Shown: positions 41,229 to 50,621 of the stretch, piece by piece
Position numbering within the stretch: position 1 is the stretch's first letter
Layout: each line of letters starts with the position of its first letter
Origin: JAPLJC01 sp963697965
Lineage (GTDB): Bacteria; Desulfobacterota; Desulfobaccia; Desulfobaccales; 0-14-0-80-60-11
Reading direction: 5' to 3'
DNA length: 64,000 nucleotides
Assembly (NCBI GenBank): GCA_963697965.1
Contig: OY969108.1
Location: 3,381,515-3,445,514 of the forward strand
Made by a program: the position numbers and the translations under genes
Notes under the pieces: model-generated
The model's input: only the letters and a program-made list of their open reading frames with translations
Database searches by the model: none
What the model was told of the DNA's origin: nothing

Positions 41229-42884
41229 ATGCGGGCTTTGTTGGTATGTCCAGAATTTCCCCTTTCTTTTTGGAGTTTCCGGAAATCCTGCCAGCTCCTG
41301 GGCGCCAAAACGGTTAATCCACCCCTGGGCTTGCTTACGGTGGCAGCAATGCTGCCCGCGGCCTGGGAACTGCGCCTGGCCGATCTTAACACCAGAAGCC
41401 TGACGGAGGGAGATTGGCAGTGGGCCGATCTGATCATGATATCGGCCATGTACATTCAAAGGGCGGGGTTGCTGGCCCTGGTGAGGGAAGCCAAGCGCCG
41501 GGGCAAAACCGTCGTAGCCGGAGGACCCCATCCCACTTCCCTCCCGGAGGCCGTCCTGGAGGCGGGATGTGATTTTGTGGTGCGGGGTGAGGGCGAGAAT
41601 ACGATTCCTTTGCTTCTGGAGGCGATGAGACACGGAAAGACCGGGGTAATCGAAAACGGCGGCAAGCCGGACCTGAAGACCTCGCCGATCCCGCGGTTCG
41701 ATCTGCTGCAACTCAAAGATTACATCACCTGCACGATTCAGACTTCCCGGGGCTGCCCGTTCGACTGCGAATTTTGCGATGTGGTCAACCTTTTCGGACG
41801 CACGCCCCGTTACAAGACCCCGAAGCAGGTCCTCGCCGAACTGGAAACCCTCCACCGGCTCGGGGCCAGGGGATCCGTGTTCATTTGCGATGACAACTTC
41901 ATCGGCAGCAAGAAGCACACCCGGGCGTTCCTGCAAGAGCTCATCCCCTGGTTGCGGAGCCGGGGTGAACCTTTCAGGTTCTTGACCCAGGCCTCGGTGA
42001 ACCTGGGGCAGGATCCGGAAATGATCGACCTCATGACCGCGGCCAACCTCAGGGAAGTTTTTATCGGGATCGAGTCTCCGGATGAGTTGGTACTAAAGAC
42101 CAGCCACAAATATCACAACATCAAGAACCCGCTTTTGGAATCGCTGTCCACCCTCAAGAAGAACGGCATGGAGGTTATCGGCAGTTTCATCATCGGCCTG
42201 GACGGAGAAAAGAAAGGGGCCGGCGAGCGCATCTGCGCCTTTATAGAACAGACTGACATACCCGTGGCCATGCTTGGGGTCCTGCAGGCCTCACCGCATA
42301 CCAACCTGTGGCATCGCCTGGGGCGGGAAGGGCGGCTGCGCCCGGATGTGGGAGATGACTCAGGGACCTTCTCAGCCTTGAACTACGAACCGGACCGGCC
42401 GGAAGCTGAAATCATGCAGGAATACGTCGAGGCCTGGGACCAGCTTTATGAACCATCCCGTTACCTGGCCAGGGCTTACCGCTATTATCTGGCCATGCGG
42501 CCGGCTAGCCGGGCCCAGGCGGTAAGCCGCGGGGAGGCCTTGCCAAAGGACCGCGCCCCCGCCCCGGGATTGACGTTGCGCCGGATATTGATCGGCGTCA
42601 AGTCTGTTTTTAAAATCCTCTGGTGGCAAGGATTGCGGCCGTCATACCGGCGTCAGGTCTGGAGCCAATTGCTCGGGATGTGGAGACAAAACCCCACCAG
42701 GTTGAGGCAATATTTCTTGACCTGCGTCGAGGGAGAAGACCTTTTCGCCATGAGAAAGGTAGTGCGGGAAAAGGCCGCAACCATCATCCGGGAGCGGCAG
42801 ATCGAGGTTCAGGCGGCGCCCCGGGGCGGGTTTAAGGAAACCACCTTGGAACCCTCTTCCTCCAGCGCTATCCAGGATAACTGA
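41229..42884 (+). CDS. B12-binding radical SAM protein (DUF4070 type)
   Basis: A 551-residue cobalamin-dependent radical SAM enzyme. The N-terminal B12-binding domain (1-140) begins MRALLVCPEF and has the AGGPHPTSLPE and VRGEGENT motifs; the radical SAM domain has C176xxxC180xxC183 (RGCPFDCEFC), and DDNFIGSKKHTRAFLQEL plus the later SFIIGLDGEKK are typical. The C-terminal DUF4070 domain follows (YEPDRPEAEIMQEYV). Related proteins methylate or rearrange lipids and hopanoids (HpnJ/HpnR relatives); the substrate here is unknown. ATG after GGGGAGGAG. Confidence 0.88.
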   Translation: MRALLVCPEFPLSFWSFRKSCQLLGAKTVNPPLGLLTVAAMLPAAWELRLADLNTRSLTEGDWQWADLIMISAMYIQRAGLLALVREAKRRGKTVVAGGPHPTSLPEAVLEAGCDFVVRGEGENTIPLLLEAMRHGKTGVIENGGKPDLKTSPIPRFDLLQLKDYITCTIQTSRGCPFDCEFCDVVNLFGRTPRYKTPKQVLAELETLHRLGARGSVFICDDNFIGSKKHTRAFLQELIPWLRSRGEPFRFLTQASVNLGQDPEMIDLMTAANLREVFIGIESPDELVLKTSHKYHNIKNPLLESLSTLKKNGMEVIGSFIIGLDGEKKGAGERICAFIEQTDIPVAMLGVLQASPHTNLWHRLGREGRLRPDVGDDSGTFSALNYEPDRPEAEIMQEYVEAWDQLYEPSRYLARAYRYYLAMRPASRAQAVSRGEALPKDRAPAPGLTLRRILIGVKSVFKILWWQGLRPSYRRQVWSQLLGMWRQNPTRLRQYFLTCVEGEDLFAMRKVVREKAATIIRERQIEVQAAPRGGFKETTLEPSSSSAIQDN

Positions 42885-42906
42885 TAGTGAATGCCCGGCC
42901 CTGAGG

Positions 42907-43083
42907 TTATGCTGCTGGCGGGCCCTGCCAATCTTGTTCATTACCGGGATGGTTGAAAGACGATTCCCTGGTGAATTCATCACGCCCCAGAATCTTCCGC
43001 CTGGCATAATCAGGAACTGTGAAAGGCGTCAGCTTCAAAAACGCCGCTGCTTCTTCTGTGGTTGGCACCCGATTATTTTCCAC
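42907..43083 (-). CDS. Small degenerate excisionase-type HTH protein
   Basis: A 58-codon frame with a GTG start preceded by GGAGGGAG six bases upstream on the minus strand. It reads VPTTEEAAAFLKLTPFTV, a helix-turn-helix of the excisionase/MerR-like HTH_17 family, then DYARRKILGRDEFTRE, where the usual GKIPGRKxGxxWRF wing is garbled, and it stops after a short tail. Family members of this type are about 60-90 residues. It looks like a damaged gene, or a very small regulator. It lies antisense between the radical SAM and PIG-L genes. Confidence 0.5.
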   Translation of the reverse strand: MENNRVPTTEEAAAFLKLTPFTVPDYARRKILGRDEFTRESSFNHPGNEQDWQGPPAA

Positions 43084-43157
43084 AATCTCCCTCCAATTTG
43101 CCTTTCAGATATATTATATATAGCTATCCGGTCCTAAAGGTCTTTCCCGGAGATCAC

Positions 43158-44090
43158 ATGATCAAGGTATTCTGGGTTGTTCTAGTCATTTTAGCCATCC
43201 TGGTCCCTTCTTATGCCCGGGCCGCGGAACCTGGGGCGCTGGCCCCGCTGATCCTCCCCGGCACCCGTCTGATGATCTTCTCGCCACACCCGGACGATGA
43301 AACCCTGGGGGCGGCAGGGTTGATTCAGCGCGTTCTCCGGGAGGGCGGGAAGGTGAAGGTGGTCTTTATGACCAACGGAGCCGGCTTCCCTGAAGGGGTG
43401 GAACAGGAGGATCGCATCTCCAATCCCACTGCCAAGGATTACCGCGACTATGGTGATGAGCGCCGGGGAGAGGCCCTGATGGCCGACACCAAGTTGGGGC
43501 TGCGGGAGGGCGAGATTACCTTCCTGGGCTTTCCGGACGGCGGGCTGACCTCCCTTTTCTCGAAATATTGCTCTGGGTCCCAGGCGTACCGGTCTCCTTA
43601 TACCAAGCAAAACTGTCCCCTGCCCTTGGAAATCGTCATCCCGCACACCATCTATACCGGGGACGACCTCACCAGAGAGATCGAACGGGAGATCTTAGAT
43701 TTTCGACCTGACGTGGTGGCGACCACCCCGCCGCAGGACGAGCATCGGGACCACCACGCCACTTACTCTTTCGTTATGGAGGCATTGGCCCGCTTGAGCA
43801 AGAAACACCCCGGCCTCAAACACCGGGTGCTCACCTTCCTGGTCCATTTTGGCCAGTGGCCGATCGCCCAGGGTGCGGGGACCGGGTCCCACCTTAATCA
43901 TCCGGAGGGTTTTCCTGACAAAGGCATACATTGGGTCTCTCTGGCCCTCACCCCCGAGGAGGCGGCCACTAAGCGCCAGGCCATCCTGGAGTACCATACC
44001 CAGATGCTGGTCATGGGCCGGTATCTTTTGAGCTTTGCCAGGTCTAATGAACTGTTCATCCTGGAGAATCGAGTATTGCCGCAGAAATGA
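43158..44090 (+). CDS. Secreted PIG-L family deacetylase
   Basis: A 310-residue protein with signal peptide (1-22, ending SYARAAE) and a PIG-L/LmbE domain. The zinc motif SPHPDDETLGA appears near residues 40-50, and the second motif DEHRDHHATYS later. PIG-L enzymes deacetylate N-acetylglucosamine derivatives. The insertion between the motifs (QAYRSPYTKQNCPLP) is specific to this subfamily. The ATG at 43158 is chosen because the signal peptide starts there; an earlier ATG in frame gives an unusual 32-residue extension. Confidence 0.85.
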   Translation: MIKVFWVVLVILAILVPSYARAAEPGALAPLILPGTRLMIFSPHPDDETLGAAGLIQRVLREGGKVKVVFMTNGAGFPEGVEQEDRISNPTAKDYRDYGDERRGEALMADTKLGLREGEITFLGFPDGGLTSLFSKYCSGSQAYRSPYTKQNCPLPLEIVIPHTIYTGDDLTREIEREILDFRPDVVATTPPQDEHRDHHATYSFVMEALARLSKKHPGLKHRVLTFLVHFGQWPIAQGAGTGSHLNHPEGFPDKGIHWVSLALTPEEAATKRQAILEYHTQMLVMGRYLLSFARSNELFILENRVLPQK

Positions 44091-44344
44091 AAAAGATTTT
44101 GCGCCTCAAGAAATAATTGCTGGCCTTTACCCGGAATCAGCCGGTTCCAGGCGGTCATAGAAAAAAGCATCTGGCCTTTGCCCCGGCCCCGGAAAGGCTT
44201 GACTTTCCTCCTGGGAAAATAGAAGGTTAAATCAACCCCTAAGCAGACCAGATGGCCCGGAAGCAAGAGACGCCGACTTGTAAAAGACCCAGAGGTTAAC
44301 AGGCTTACCGGGGAGTTCCCCTGTTCAAACCAAGGAGGTTGGCC

Positions 44345-45001
44345 ATGCCGGTGCAGGATTTTATGAGCAAAGATTTGATCACCGTGGATGAAGACGCTTC
44401 CATCATCAAGGCCTCCAAGCTCATGAAGCAAAACCGGGTGCGGCATCTGCCGGTTTTGCGGAAAGGCCGCCTGCTGGGTATCGTCTCGGACCTGGATTTG
44501 AAGGAGGCCACGCCTTCCAAGGCCACCACCCTCGATATCCACGAGATGTACTATCTCCTGGATCGGGTCACGGTGAAGAGCCTGATGCCCAAACACCTCT
44601 ACACCATCGCTCCCGGGGAAACGGTGGAAAAAGCGGCCGCGGTCATGTTGCACCGGAATATTTCAGCCCTGCCGGTGGTGGACCCCCACGGAGGCCTGCA
44701 GGGAATCATCACCAAAGGCGACATCTTCCGGGCCTTTGTCTCCATTTCGGGCATCACCCAGGCACCCCTGGCCATGGGCTTGGAGCTGGAAGACCGGCCC
44801 GGCACGGTCAAGGCGGTCACTGACCAGATCAGGGCCCACGGCGGCCGCATCGCCAGCATCTTAACGGGCTACGGGGGGGCCCCCGAGAGCTTTATCAGGG
44901 TCTACATCCGGGCCCGGGAGGTGCAGGATGAAGAAGCCCTCCGGAAAGACCTGGCAGGCCAAATCAGGATTCTCTACTATATCCATGAAAAGCTGGATTG
45001 A
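44345..45001 (+). CDS. CBS-domain pair with C-terminal ACT domain (AcuB-like)
   Basis: A 218-residue protein. Two CBS domains (MPVQDFMSKDLITVDEDASIIKA..., then VKSLMPKHLYTIAPGETVEKAAAVM) form a nucleotide-binding Bateman unit, followed by an ACT-like domain from about 150 (LGLELEDRPGTVKAVTDQIRAHGGRI). This order is that of AcuB-like proteins, which are linked to acetate/acetoin use or act as energy sensors. The ATG is preceded by AGGAGG at an ideal distance. It is 111 bases upstream of the double malic enzyme and on the same strand, so it may regulate that enzyme's activity or share its operon; this is inference. Confidence 0.85.
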   Translation: MPVQDFMSKDLITVDEDASIIKASKLMKQNRVRHLPVLRKGRLLGIVSDLDLKEATPSKATTLDIHEMYYLLDRVTVKSLMPKHLYTIAPGETVEKAAAVMLHRNISALPVVDPHGGLQGIITKGDIFRAFVSISGITQAPLAMGLELEDRPGTVKAVTDQIRAHGGRIASILTGYGGAPESFIRVYIRAREVQDEEALRKDLAGQIRILYYIHEKLD

Positions 45002-45112
45002 GATGGGCAGGAAGCCCCCGCGGGGCTGGCCGCGCCCTGGCCAGTTTTAAGGTGGCTAAGGAACCTCATAGCATTTAAGGATAGATTACCGGTCTTCAAC
45101 GAGGATGCAGCC

Positions 45113-47635
45113 ATGGCCACCGAATCGGATGCCCTGTCCTATCGCCGCCGTTATCGCGGCCTGGTGGGCATCAAAAGCAAGATGCCCATCCGGGATACCT
45201 CTGTTCTGAGCCGCATTTACACCCCCGGGGTGGCGGCCATCTGCCGGGAGATTGACAAAAATCCCCTGGCCTCCTTCGAATACACCTGCCGCGGCAATTC
45301 CATCGCCTTGATCACCGACGGCAGCCAGGTTTACGAATTCGGCAATATCGGAGCCCTGGCCGCGCTTCCCAAGTTGGAGGCCAAGTCGGTGCTCTTCAAG
45401 ACCTTTGCCAACGTGGATGCGGTGCCCATTGCCCTGTTGACCCAGGATGCGGATGAAATCGTGGAAATCGTCCGGACTCTCGCCCCGTCCTTCGGCGGTT
45501 TCTGCCTGGAGAGCATCGCCGCCCCCAAGTGCTTCACCATCGAGAGCCGCATCCGCAAGGCGGTGCGGGTGGCGGTGCTGCACACTGAAAACCACGCGGC
45601 GGGCATCATTGTGCTGGCGGCGGTGATTAACGCCCTGAAGGTGGTGGGCAAGAAATTTGAGGAGGCCCGCATCGTCATCAGCGGCGCCGGGGCGTCTGGG
45701 ATCGGGGTGGCCAAAGGATTGATCGTCGCCGGCAATAATAACATCGTCCTGTGCGATCGCCATGGGGCCTTGAACGTCTACCGGCCGGTGGGCATGAACT
45801 GGGCCAAGTCGGAAATCGCCCGCCTGGTGGACACCTATGATGTCAAAGGCGGCCTGGCCCAGGTCATCAAGGGCGCCGATATCTTCATCGGCATGTCGGC
45901 AGGCGGCCTGGTCACCCGGGAGATGATTGCCAGCATGGCCCCCAACCCCATCGTCTTTGCCCTGGCCCTGCCCCACCCGGAGATTGAGGAGGCGGAGGCC
46001 AAGGCGGGAGGCGCCGCGGTGACAGCCACGGGACTCGCCACCAGCGAGACCCAGATCCGCTCGTCTCTGGTGACCCCGGGATTTTTCCGGGGGTGCCTGG
46101 ACGTGGGCGCCAATCGAGTCACCATCGACATGTATCTGGCCGCGGCCCGGGCCCTGGCGGGCATGATCCCGGAGGCGGAATTATCCCCCAACCATATTGT
46201 TCCCCGGCAGATGGACTGGCGTATTTCTCCGGTGATCGCCAAGGCGGTGGCCCAGACGGCCCAGGAGAACGGGGCCGCCTCCCTGGGGCCGGAAAAGATG
46301 AGTCCCGAGCGGATCTATGAGCGCACCGAGCGCTATATCTACGAAGGGGAACTGGCCTGGCTGCCCGCTGAAGGCCAGGATTACGGAAAATTGAGCATTG
46401 ATGAGGAGGCCTTGGAGCTGCACCGCCGTTATCAAGGGTGCGTGGAGATCTATACCAAGGTGCCCATCAAGGACGAAGTCATTTATACCCGCCTCTATGC
46501 CCCGGCCGCGGTGGCGGAGGTCTGCCAGAAACTCCTGCATGAACCCATGGCCGCCTATGACTTCACTTCCAAGAACAACCTGGTGGCCATCGTCACCGAT
46601 GGCAGCGCTGTATTGGGCCTGGGAAATATCGGGCCCCGGGCCGCCCTGCCGGTCATGGAAGGCAAGGCGGTTATCTTTAAGACCTTCGGCGGCGTGGAGG
46701 CTTTTCCCATCTGCATCAGCACCCAGGAGAGCGAAGAGGTCATCCGGCTGGTGCAAAATATCTCACCGGCCTTTGGCGGTATTAACCTGGAGGACATCTC
46801 CTCCCCCCGTTGTTTCGAAATCGAGCAAAGGTTGCGGGAAACCCTGGATATTCCGGTCTTTCACGATGATCAGCACGGCACCGCGGTGGTGGTCCTGGCC
46901 GGGATGCTCAACGCCTTGAAGGTGGTGGGCCGGAAACTTTCCGAGGTCAGGCTGGTCTTCAACGGGGCCGGCGCCTCGGCCATCGCCACCGCCAAACTCC
47001 TGATCAACGCCGGAGCCCAAAATCTGGTGGTCTGCGACACCAAAGGCGCGGTTTACCGGGGCCGGTCCCAGGGGATGAATTCCATTAAACAAGAACTGGC
47101 GGAGATTACCAACCCGGATCGCCAAAAAGGCACCCTGGCCCAAGTTATCAAAGGAGCCGATGTCTTCCTTGGCCTCTCCGGGCCCCGGGTGCTCACCCGG
47201 GAGATGGTGCAGTCCATGGCGCCCAACCCCATTATCTTTGCCATGGCCAATCCAGAGCCGGAGATTTATCCCCAGGAGGCCGCTGAGGCCGGGGCGGCAG
47301 TGGTGGCCACCGGCAGGTCGGACTTTCCCAACCAGGTGAACAACTGCCTGGCCTTTCCCGGCATCTTTCGCGGCGCCCTGGATATCCGGGCCACCGGCAT
47401 CAACACGGCCATGAATCTCGCCGCGGCCCATGCTATTGCCGACCTGGTGGGCCAGGAATTGAGCGCCAGCTACATCCTGCCGCCAGCCATGGACTTCCGG
47501 GTGCCGCCGGCGGTGGCGGAAGCCGTGGCCCGGGCCGCCATGGAAACCGGCACGGCTCGAATCGAGCTGCCGCCGGAAAGGGTGGCCCGCCATACCCGGG
47601 AGTTTATTTATGACGAGAGGCTGCCCTTGATCTGA
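45113..47635 (+). CDS. Tandem malic enzyme with degenerate N-terminal half
   Basis: An 840-residue protein made of two consecutive malic enzyme units (about 1-410 and 430-840). Malic enzyme oxidatively decarboxylates malate to pyruvate with NAD(P). The second unit has the full active site: Tyr462, Lys518, metal ligands E560-D561 (LEDISSPRCF) and HDDQHG at 584-589, GAGASA nucleotide loop and NPEPEI. The first unit keeps Tyr36 and Lys91, but has ES at 133-134 instead of ED, HTENHA at 157-162 instead of HDDQHG, LPHPEI instead of NPEPEI and SETQIRSS in place of the NQVNN motif, so the metal site is lost. Its nucleotide loop (GAGASG) remains. A regulatory or structural role for this half is likely. 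Single-unit enzymes of this family are about 400-430 residues. Confidence 0.9.
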   Translation: MATESDALSYRRRYRGLVGIKSKMPIRDTSVLSRIYTPGVAAICREIDKNPLASFEYTCRGNSIALITDGSQVYEFGNIGALAALPKLEAKSVLFKTFANVDAVPIALLTQDADEIVEIVRTLAPSFGGFCLESIAAPKCFTIESRIRKAVRVAVLHTENHAAGIIVLAAVINALKVVGKKFEEARIVISGAGASGIGVAKGLIVAGNNNIVLCDRHGALNVYRPVGMNWAKSEIARLVDTYDVKGGLAQVIKGADIFIGMSAGGLVTREMIASMAPNPIVFALALPHPEIEEAEAKAGGAAVTATGLATSETQIRSSLVTPGFFRGCLDVGANRVTIDMYLAAARALAGMIPEAELSPNHIVPRQMDWRISPVIAKAVAQTAQENGAASLGPEKMSPERIYERTERYIYEGELAWLPAEGQDYGKLSIDEEALELHRRYQGCVEIYTKVPIKDEVIYTRLYAPAAVAEVCQKLLHEPMAAYDFTSKNNLVAIVTDGSAVLGLGNIGPRAALPVMEGKAVIFKTFGGVEAFPICISTQESEEVIRLVQNISPAFGGINLEDISSPRCFEIEQRLRETLDIPVFHDDQHGTAVVVLAGMLNALKVVGRKLSEVRLVFNGAGASAIATAKLLINAGAQNLVVCDTKGAVYRGRSQGMNSIKQELAEITNPDRQKGTLAQVIKGADVFLGLSGPRVLTREMVQSMAPNPIIFAMANPEPEIYPQEAAEAGAAVVATGRSDFPNQVNNCLAFPGIFRGALDIRATGINTAMNLAAAHAIADLVGQELSASYILPPAMDFRVPPAVAEAVARAAMETGTARIELPPERVARHTREFIYDERLPLI

Positions 47636-47697
47636 TTGCCACCGGCTATTAAAAGCCTCATGCCTGCTAATCGACACAAATCCTTTTGTGACCAGAC

Positions 47698-47725
47698 GGG
47701 CCGCTTCGGCGGCCCTTTCTATTTT
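47698..47725 (+). terminator. Intrinsic terminator after the malic enzyme gene
   Basis: 7-bp stem GGGCCGC / GCGGCCC closed by a TTCG tetraloop, then TTTCTATTTT. Confidence 0.85.
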
Positions 47726-47824
47726 CACCCTTATAAAAAAATTAACCATCACGCCTCGAACTGTGGCAGTATAGAATTTAATGCAACATTCCGGTCAAAA
47801 TGAACCACATGCAGAGGTAAAACC

Positions 47825-49393
47825 ATGAATAAGATCGCCAACGGAGCCAATCTGGGTTTTGAGAAGGAGTTGTGGCAGGCGGCAGATGCGCTTCGCTCGA
47901 ATATGGATGCAGCCGAGTATAAGCACGTCGTGCTTGGTCTGATTTTCCTCAAGTACATCTCCGACGCCTTCGAGGAGCAGCATGCCAAACTCGAATCCCA
48001 GCGTGGCCAAGGGGCCGACCCGGAAGATCCCGACGAATACCGTGCCATCAACATTTTCTGGGTTCCCAAGGAGGCCCGCTGGTCGTACTTAAAGAGCACC
48101 GCCAAGCAGCCCACCATCGGTAAAATCGTCGACGATGCAATGCTGGCGATTGAGCGCGACAACCCTTCACTCAAACAAGTGCTCCCCAAGGATTACTCCC
48201 ACCCACGCCTCGACAAGCAGCGCCTCGGCCAGCTTATCGACTTGATCGGCAACATCGGTCTTGGTGACAAAGTTAACCGCTCCAAGGACATCCTGGGACA
48301 GGTCTATGAGTACTTCCTCTCCCAGTTCGCCAGCGCCGAGGGAAAGAAGGGGGGTCAGTTCTGGACGCCCCAGTGCGTCGTCCGCCTGCTGGTCGAGATG
48401 CTCGCCCCCTACAAGGGCCGGGTCTATGATCCGTGCTGCGGCTCCGGCGGCATGTTCGTCCGGTCGGTTAAGTTCGTCCAAGCGCATGCCACGGGCAACG
48501 GCAACGGTGGCAAGGCAAAGGCCGATGTCAGCATCTTCGGCCAGGAGTCCAACCATACCACTTGGCGGCTGGCCAAGATGAACCTGGCTATCCGGCAGAT
48601 CGAGAACAACCTCGGGAATGAGCACGCTGACAGCTTCCACCACGACCTGCATCCCGACCTCAAGGCCAACTACGTCCTGGCCAATCCACCCTTCAACGAC
48701 AGCGATTGGCGGGGCGACCTGCTCAAGGAAGACAAGCGCTGGAAGTTCGGCACGCCCCCGGCCTCGAATGCCAACTTCGCATGGGTCCAGCACTTCATCC
48801 ACCACTTGGCCCCCACCGGCCTGGCCGGCTTCGTCCTGGCCAACGGCTCTATGTCCTCGAACCAATCCGGTGAGGGCGACATTCGCAAGACCATCATCGA
48901 GGCCGATCTGGTGGACTGCATGATCGCCCTCCCGGGTCAGCTCTTCACCTCCACGCAGATTCCTGTCTGTCTGTGGTTCATCGCCCGTGACAAAAAGAAT
49001 GGCCGATTCTGGGATCGTCGGGGTGAAACCCTGTTCATCGACGCCCGCAAAATGGGGACCTTGATCGACCGGGTTCACCGCGAACTTACCGACAAGGACA
49101 TTCGCCAGGTGGCCGATACCTACCACGCCTGGCGGGGCGACAAGGACTGCAAAAATAAGTACGAGGACATTCCCGGCTTCTGCAAAGCTGCCACTATTGA
49201 AGACATTCGCCATCACCACCATATCCTCACGCCCGGCCGCTACGTCGGCGCTGCTGAAATCGAAGAGGATGGCGAGCCCTTCGAAGAGAAGATGAAGCGT
49301 TTGACCGATGCCCTCCGTGAACAGACCAGGCAAGCGGCCGAACTCGATCAGGTGATTTGGGTCAACCTGGGGGACATCGGCTATGGCGGGTGA
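47825..49393 (+). CDS. hsdM: Type I restriction-modification methyltransferase subunit HsdM
   Basis: A 522-residue N6-adenine methyltransferase. An N-terminal helical HsdM_N domain (LWQAADALRSNMDAAEYKHVVLGLIFLKYISDAFEE) precedes the catalytic domain with motif I DPCCGSGGMF and motif IV NPPF (VLANPPFNDSDW). The target-sequence motif is unreadable. It overlaps hsdS by 11 bases. The operon is hsdM-hsdS-(Abi_C-like)-hsdR and stands between genes of other function, with no integrase seen. Confidence 0.95.
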   Translation: MNKIANGANLGFEKELWQAADALRSNMDAAEYKHVVLGLIFLKYISDAFEEQHAKLESQRGQGADPEDPDEYRAINIFWVPKEARWSYLKSTAKQPTIGKIVDDAMLAIERDNPSLKQVLPKDYSHPRLDKQRLGQLIDLIGNIGLGDKVNRSKDILGQVYEYFLSQFASAEGKKGGQFWTPQCVVRLLVEMLAPYKGRVYDPCCGSGGMFVRSVKFVQAHATGNGNGGKAKADVSIFGQESNHTTWRLAKMNLAIRQIENNLGNEHADSFHHDLHPDLKANYVLANPPFNDSDWRGDLLKEDKRWKFGTPPASNANFAWVQHFIHHLAPTGLAGFVLANGSMSSNQSGEGDIRKTIIEADLVDCMIALPGQLFTSTQIPVCLWFIARDKKNGRFWDRRGETLFIDARKMGTLIDRVHRELTDKDIRQVADTYHAWRGDKDCKNKYEDIPGFCKAATIEDIRHHHHILTPGRYVGAAEIEEDGEPFEEKMKRLTDALREQTRQAAELDQVIWVNLGDIGYGG

Positions 49394-50621
49394 TTGGCGC
49401 AAATGCGAATGGGGTGATATTGCAACCTTGGAGTATGGGAAGTCACTTCGTGGCTACCAGGAAACAGATGGCCATTACCGCGTGTTTGGCACCAACGGTC
49501 CAATTGGATGGCATGACGAGCCTCTATGCACCCATCCTGGTGTCATCATCGGCCGTAAAGGTGCCTATCGTGGAGTACACTATTCCCCCAAGCCTTTCTT
49601 CGTCATTGATACCGCTTTTTATGTTGAGCCGAAAGAGGAGATGGACCTTCGTTGGGCGTACTACTGCTTGTTGACATACGATATCAACAACATGGATAGC
49701 GGTTCAGCTATTCCGTCAACGAGCCGGGAAGATTTCTATCGACTACCAGTGGAAGTTCCGCCGGTAGTAGAGCAACAGGCCATCGCCTGCATCTTGGGGG
49801 CGCTGGACGACAAGATCGAGCTTAACCGGCGAATGAACCAGACGTTGGAGGCGATGGCTCGGGCGATCTTCAAAAGCTGGTTCGTGGATTTCAACCCTGT
49901 CCGCGCCAAGGCCGCTCGCCAGCAGCCCCCCGGCCTCGCCCCCAATATTGCCGACCTGTTCCCTGATTCGTTCGAAGAGTCTGACCTCGGCAAGATTCCG
50001 AGTGGGTGGAGTGTCCGACCGATTGGCGACGTGGTGCAGGTTGTTGGTGGCGGGACACCTAGTACGAAGGAGCCTGAGTACTGGGAGGATGGCATTCACC
50101 CCTTCTGTACTCCAAAGGATATGTCGTCACTCACAAGCTCTGCGCTGCTGGAGACAGAGCGGCACCTGACAGATGAAGGGCTGGCGAAGGTCAGCTCCGG
50201 CCAGTTGCCCGTCGGAACGGTCCTGCTGTCGTCGCGGGCTCCCATCGGTTACCTGGCGATAGCCGAAACCCCAGTGTCTGTGAACCAGGGGATCATCGCC
50301 ATAGTGTGCAAACAAAGTCCACCGAACTTGTACGTGCTTTACTGGTTGCAGACAAACATGGAGCGTATCATCGCCAACGCCAATGGTAGCACTTTTTTGG
50401 AGATCAGTAAGCGAAACTTCAGGCCAATTAAGGCCATAGTGCCGCCCAAGCCTCCCCTGCAAAATTTTAGCCGGATTGCTGATCCTCTTTACCATAGGGT
50501 TGTAGCCAGTTTACGACAAATTCACTTGCTCGCCGCGATCCGCGATGTGCTTCTTCCCAAGTTGATCTCCGGGGAACTCCCCATTTCTGACGCAGAGCGA
50601 ATCGTTGGGAGATGTACCTGA
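49383..50621 (+). CDS. hsdS: Type I restriction-modification specificity subunit HsdS
   Basis: A 412-residue DNA recognition subunit with two target-recognition domains. TRD1 (about 5-140) begins WRKCEWGDIATLEYGKSL and TRD2 (about 200-370) begins SGWSVRPIGDVVQVVGGGTPS. Each is followed by a conserved helical spacer (QQAIACILGALDDKIELNRRMNQTLEAMARAIF, and at the C-terminus LAAIRDVLLPKLISGELPISD). The two half-sites of the recognised sequence cannot be predicted from sequence alone. Its stop codon overlaps the ATG of the next gene. Confidence 0.93.
   Translation: MAGDWRKCEWGDIATLEYGKSLRGYQETDGHYRVFGTNGPIGWHDEPLCTHPGVIIGRKGAYRGVHYSPKPFFVIDTAFYVEPKEEMDLRWAYYCLLTYDINNMDSGSAIPSTSREDFYRLPVEVPPVVEQQAIACILGALDDKIELNRRMNQTLEAMARAIFKSWFVDFNPVRAKAARQQPPGLAPNIADLFPDSFEESDLGKIPSGWSVRPIGDVVQVVGGGTPSTKEPEYWEDGIHPFCTPKDMSSLTSSALLETERHLTDEGLAKVSSGQLPVGTVLLSSRAPIGYLAIAETPVSVNQGIIAIVCKQSPPNLYVLYWLQTNMERIIANANGSTFLEISKRNFRPIKAIVPPKPPLQNFSRIADPLYHRVVASLRQIHLLAAIRDVLLPKLISGELPISDAERIVGRCT

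Noticed and set aside
45113..47635. That the double malic enzyme is an assembly duplication
   Set aside because: The two halves differ throughout in sequence and active-site residues, so they are not a recent copy or assembly repeat.
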